A stretch of 64,000 bases of DNA from Micromonospora sp. BL4 (GTDB lineage: Bacteria > Actinomycetota > Actinomycetes > Mycobacteriales > Micromonosporaceae). The position numbers were made by a program, and so were the translations under genes. Every line of letters begins with the position of its first letter. The first letter of the stretch is position 1. The notes beneath the pieces are model-generated. The model ran no database searches and was not told the origin of the DNA. It saw only the letters and a list, made by a program, of their open reading frames with translations. The stretch is from the NCBI RefSeq assembly GCF_003667505.1, contig NZ_RCVJ01000135.1, positions 33,264-97,263 on the forward strand. The letters are read 5' to 3'. Positions 63,954-64,000 of the stretch are shown in pieces.

Positions 63954-64000
63954 AGGGGCGGGCGTGTCTCTTGGGGCCCGTGGGAGGGCGGGCAGTAGGG

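Overview
The window is very GC-rich, uses GTG starts freely, and carries the actinobacterial block thrS - HIT hydrolase - phosphatidylinositol(-phosphate) synthase - PIM acyltransferase - pimA - pdxS - pdxT - yebC. Phosphatidylinositol mannoside synthesis is an actinobacterial trait. Together with the general codon style and the type of intergenic palindromes, this suggests a Micromonosporaceae chromosome (Micromonospora-like). The genus is an inference. I saw no tRNA, rRNA, CRISPR array, transposase or prophage module.

Layout. 0-2.3 kb: the start of a response regulator, an ADP-ribosylglycohydrolase and a YcnI-like surface protein. 2.4-16.3 kb: the housekeeping block above, interrupted between the HIT gene and the lipid genes by a HAD-like protein, an aldo/keto reductase and an EF-G-like GTPase. 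16.4-22.5 kb: a DUF402 protein, then minus-strand pairs (ABC-2 exporter, NarL-type two-component system, PadR with a HAAS membrane protein). 22.7-28.1 kb: a secreted protein, a Ser/Thr kinase, an LtrA-like protein, an ECF sigma factor with a lipoprotein, and a YrdC/Sua5-type enzyme. 28.3-33.8 kb: dnaE convergent with an ABC-F ATPase gene that has a 9-codon leader peptide and a hairpin in its 5' region. 33.8-35.4 kb: a HigBA-type toxin-antitoxin pair and a transglutaminase-like protein, by eye less GC-rich than their surroundings. 35.5-39.3 kb: a CitA/DcuS-type two-component system divergent from dctA. 39.4-46.4 kb: mostly accessory genes (small GntR protein, propeller-like protein, lipoprotein, FUSC transporter, class V aminotransferase, secreted peptidoglycan-binding-like protein). 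46.5-51.1 kb: acyl-CoA dehydrogenase divergent from a TetR gene, followed by an aldehyde/alcohol dehydrogenase operon; matching 19-bp palindromes lie in both promoter regions. 51.1-53.1 kb: an SDR and an SPFH protein. 53.3-58.0 kb: a complete livGFKHM-type ABC importer. 58.0-61.0 kb: an orphan B12-binding protein, then an MFS exporter with its TetR regulator. 61.0-63.8 kb: a PucR-type regulator overlapping a 3-hydroxybutyrate dehydrogenase-like gene.

Most of the interest is regulatory. Several genes have promoters so close to the start codon that the mRNA should be leaderless. Several regulators have clear palindromic operators beside them. The ABC-F gene looks controlled by ribosome-mediated attenuation. 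I found no wholly new multi-gene system. The strongest leads are the ABC-F leader, the two-site TetR regulon, the B12-binding gene whose putative ribosome-binding site is buried in a 16-bp perfect stem, and the phased palindromes upstream of the class V aminotransferase.
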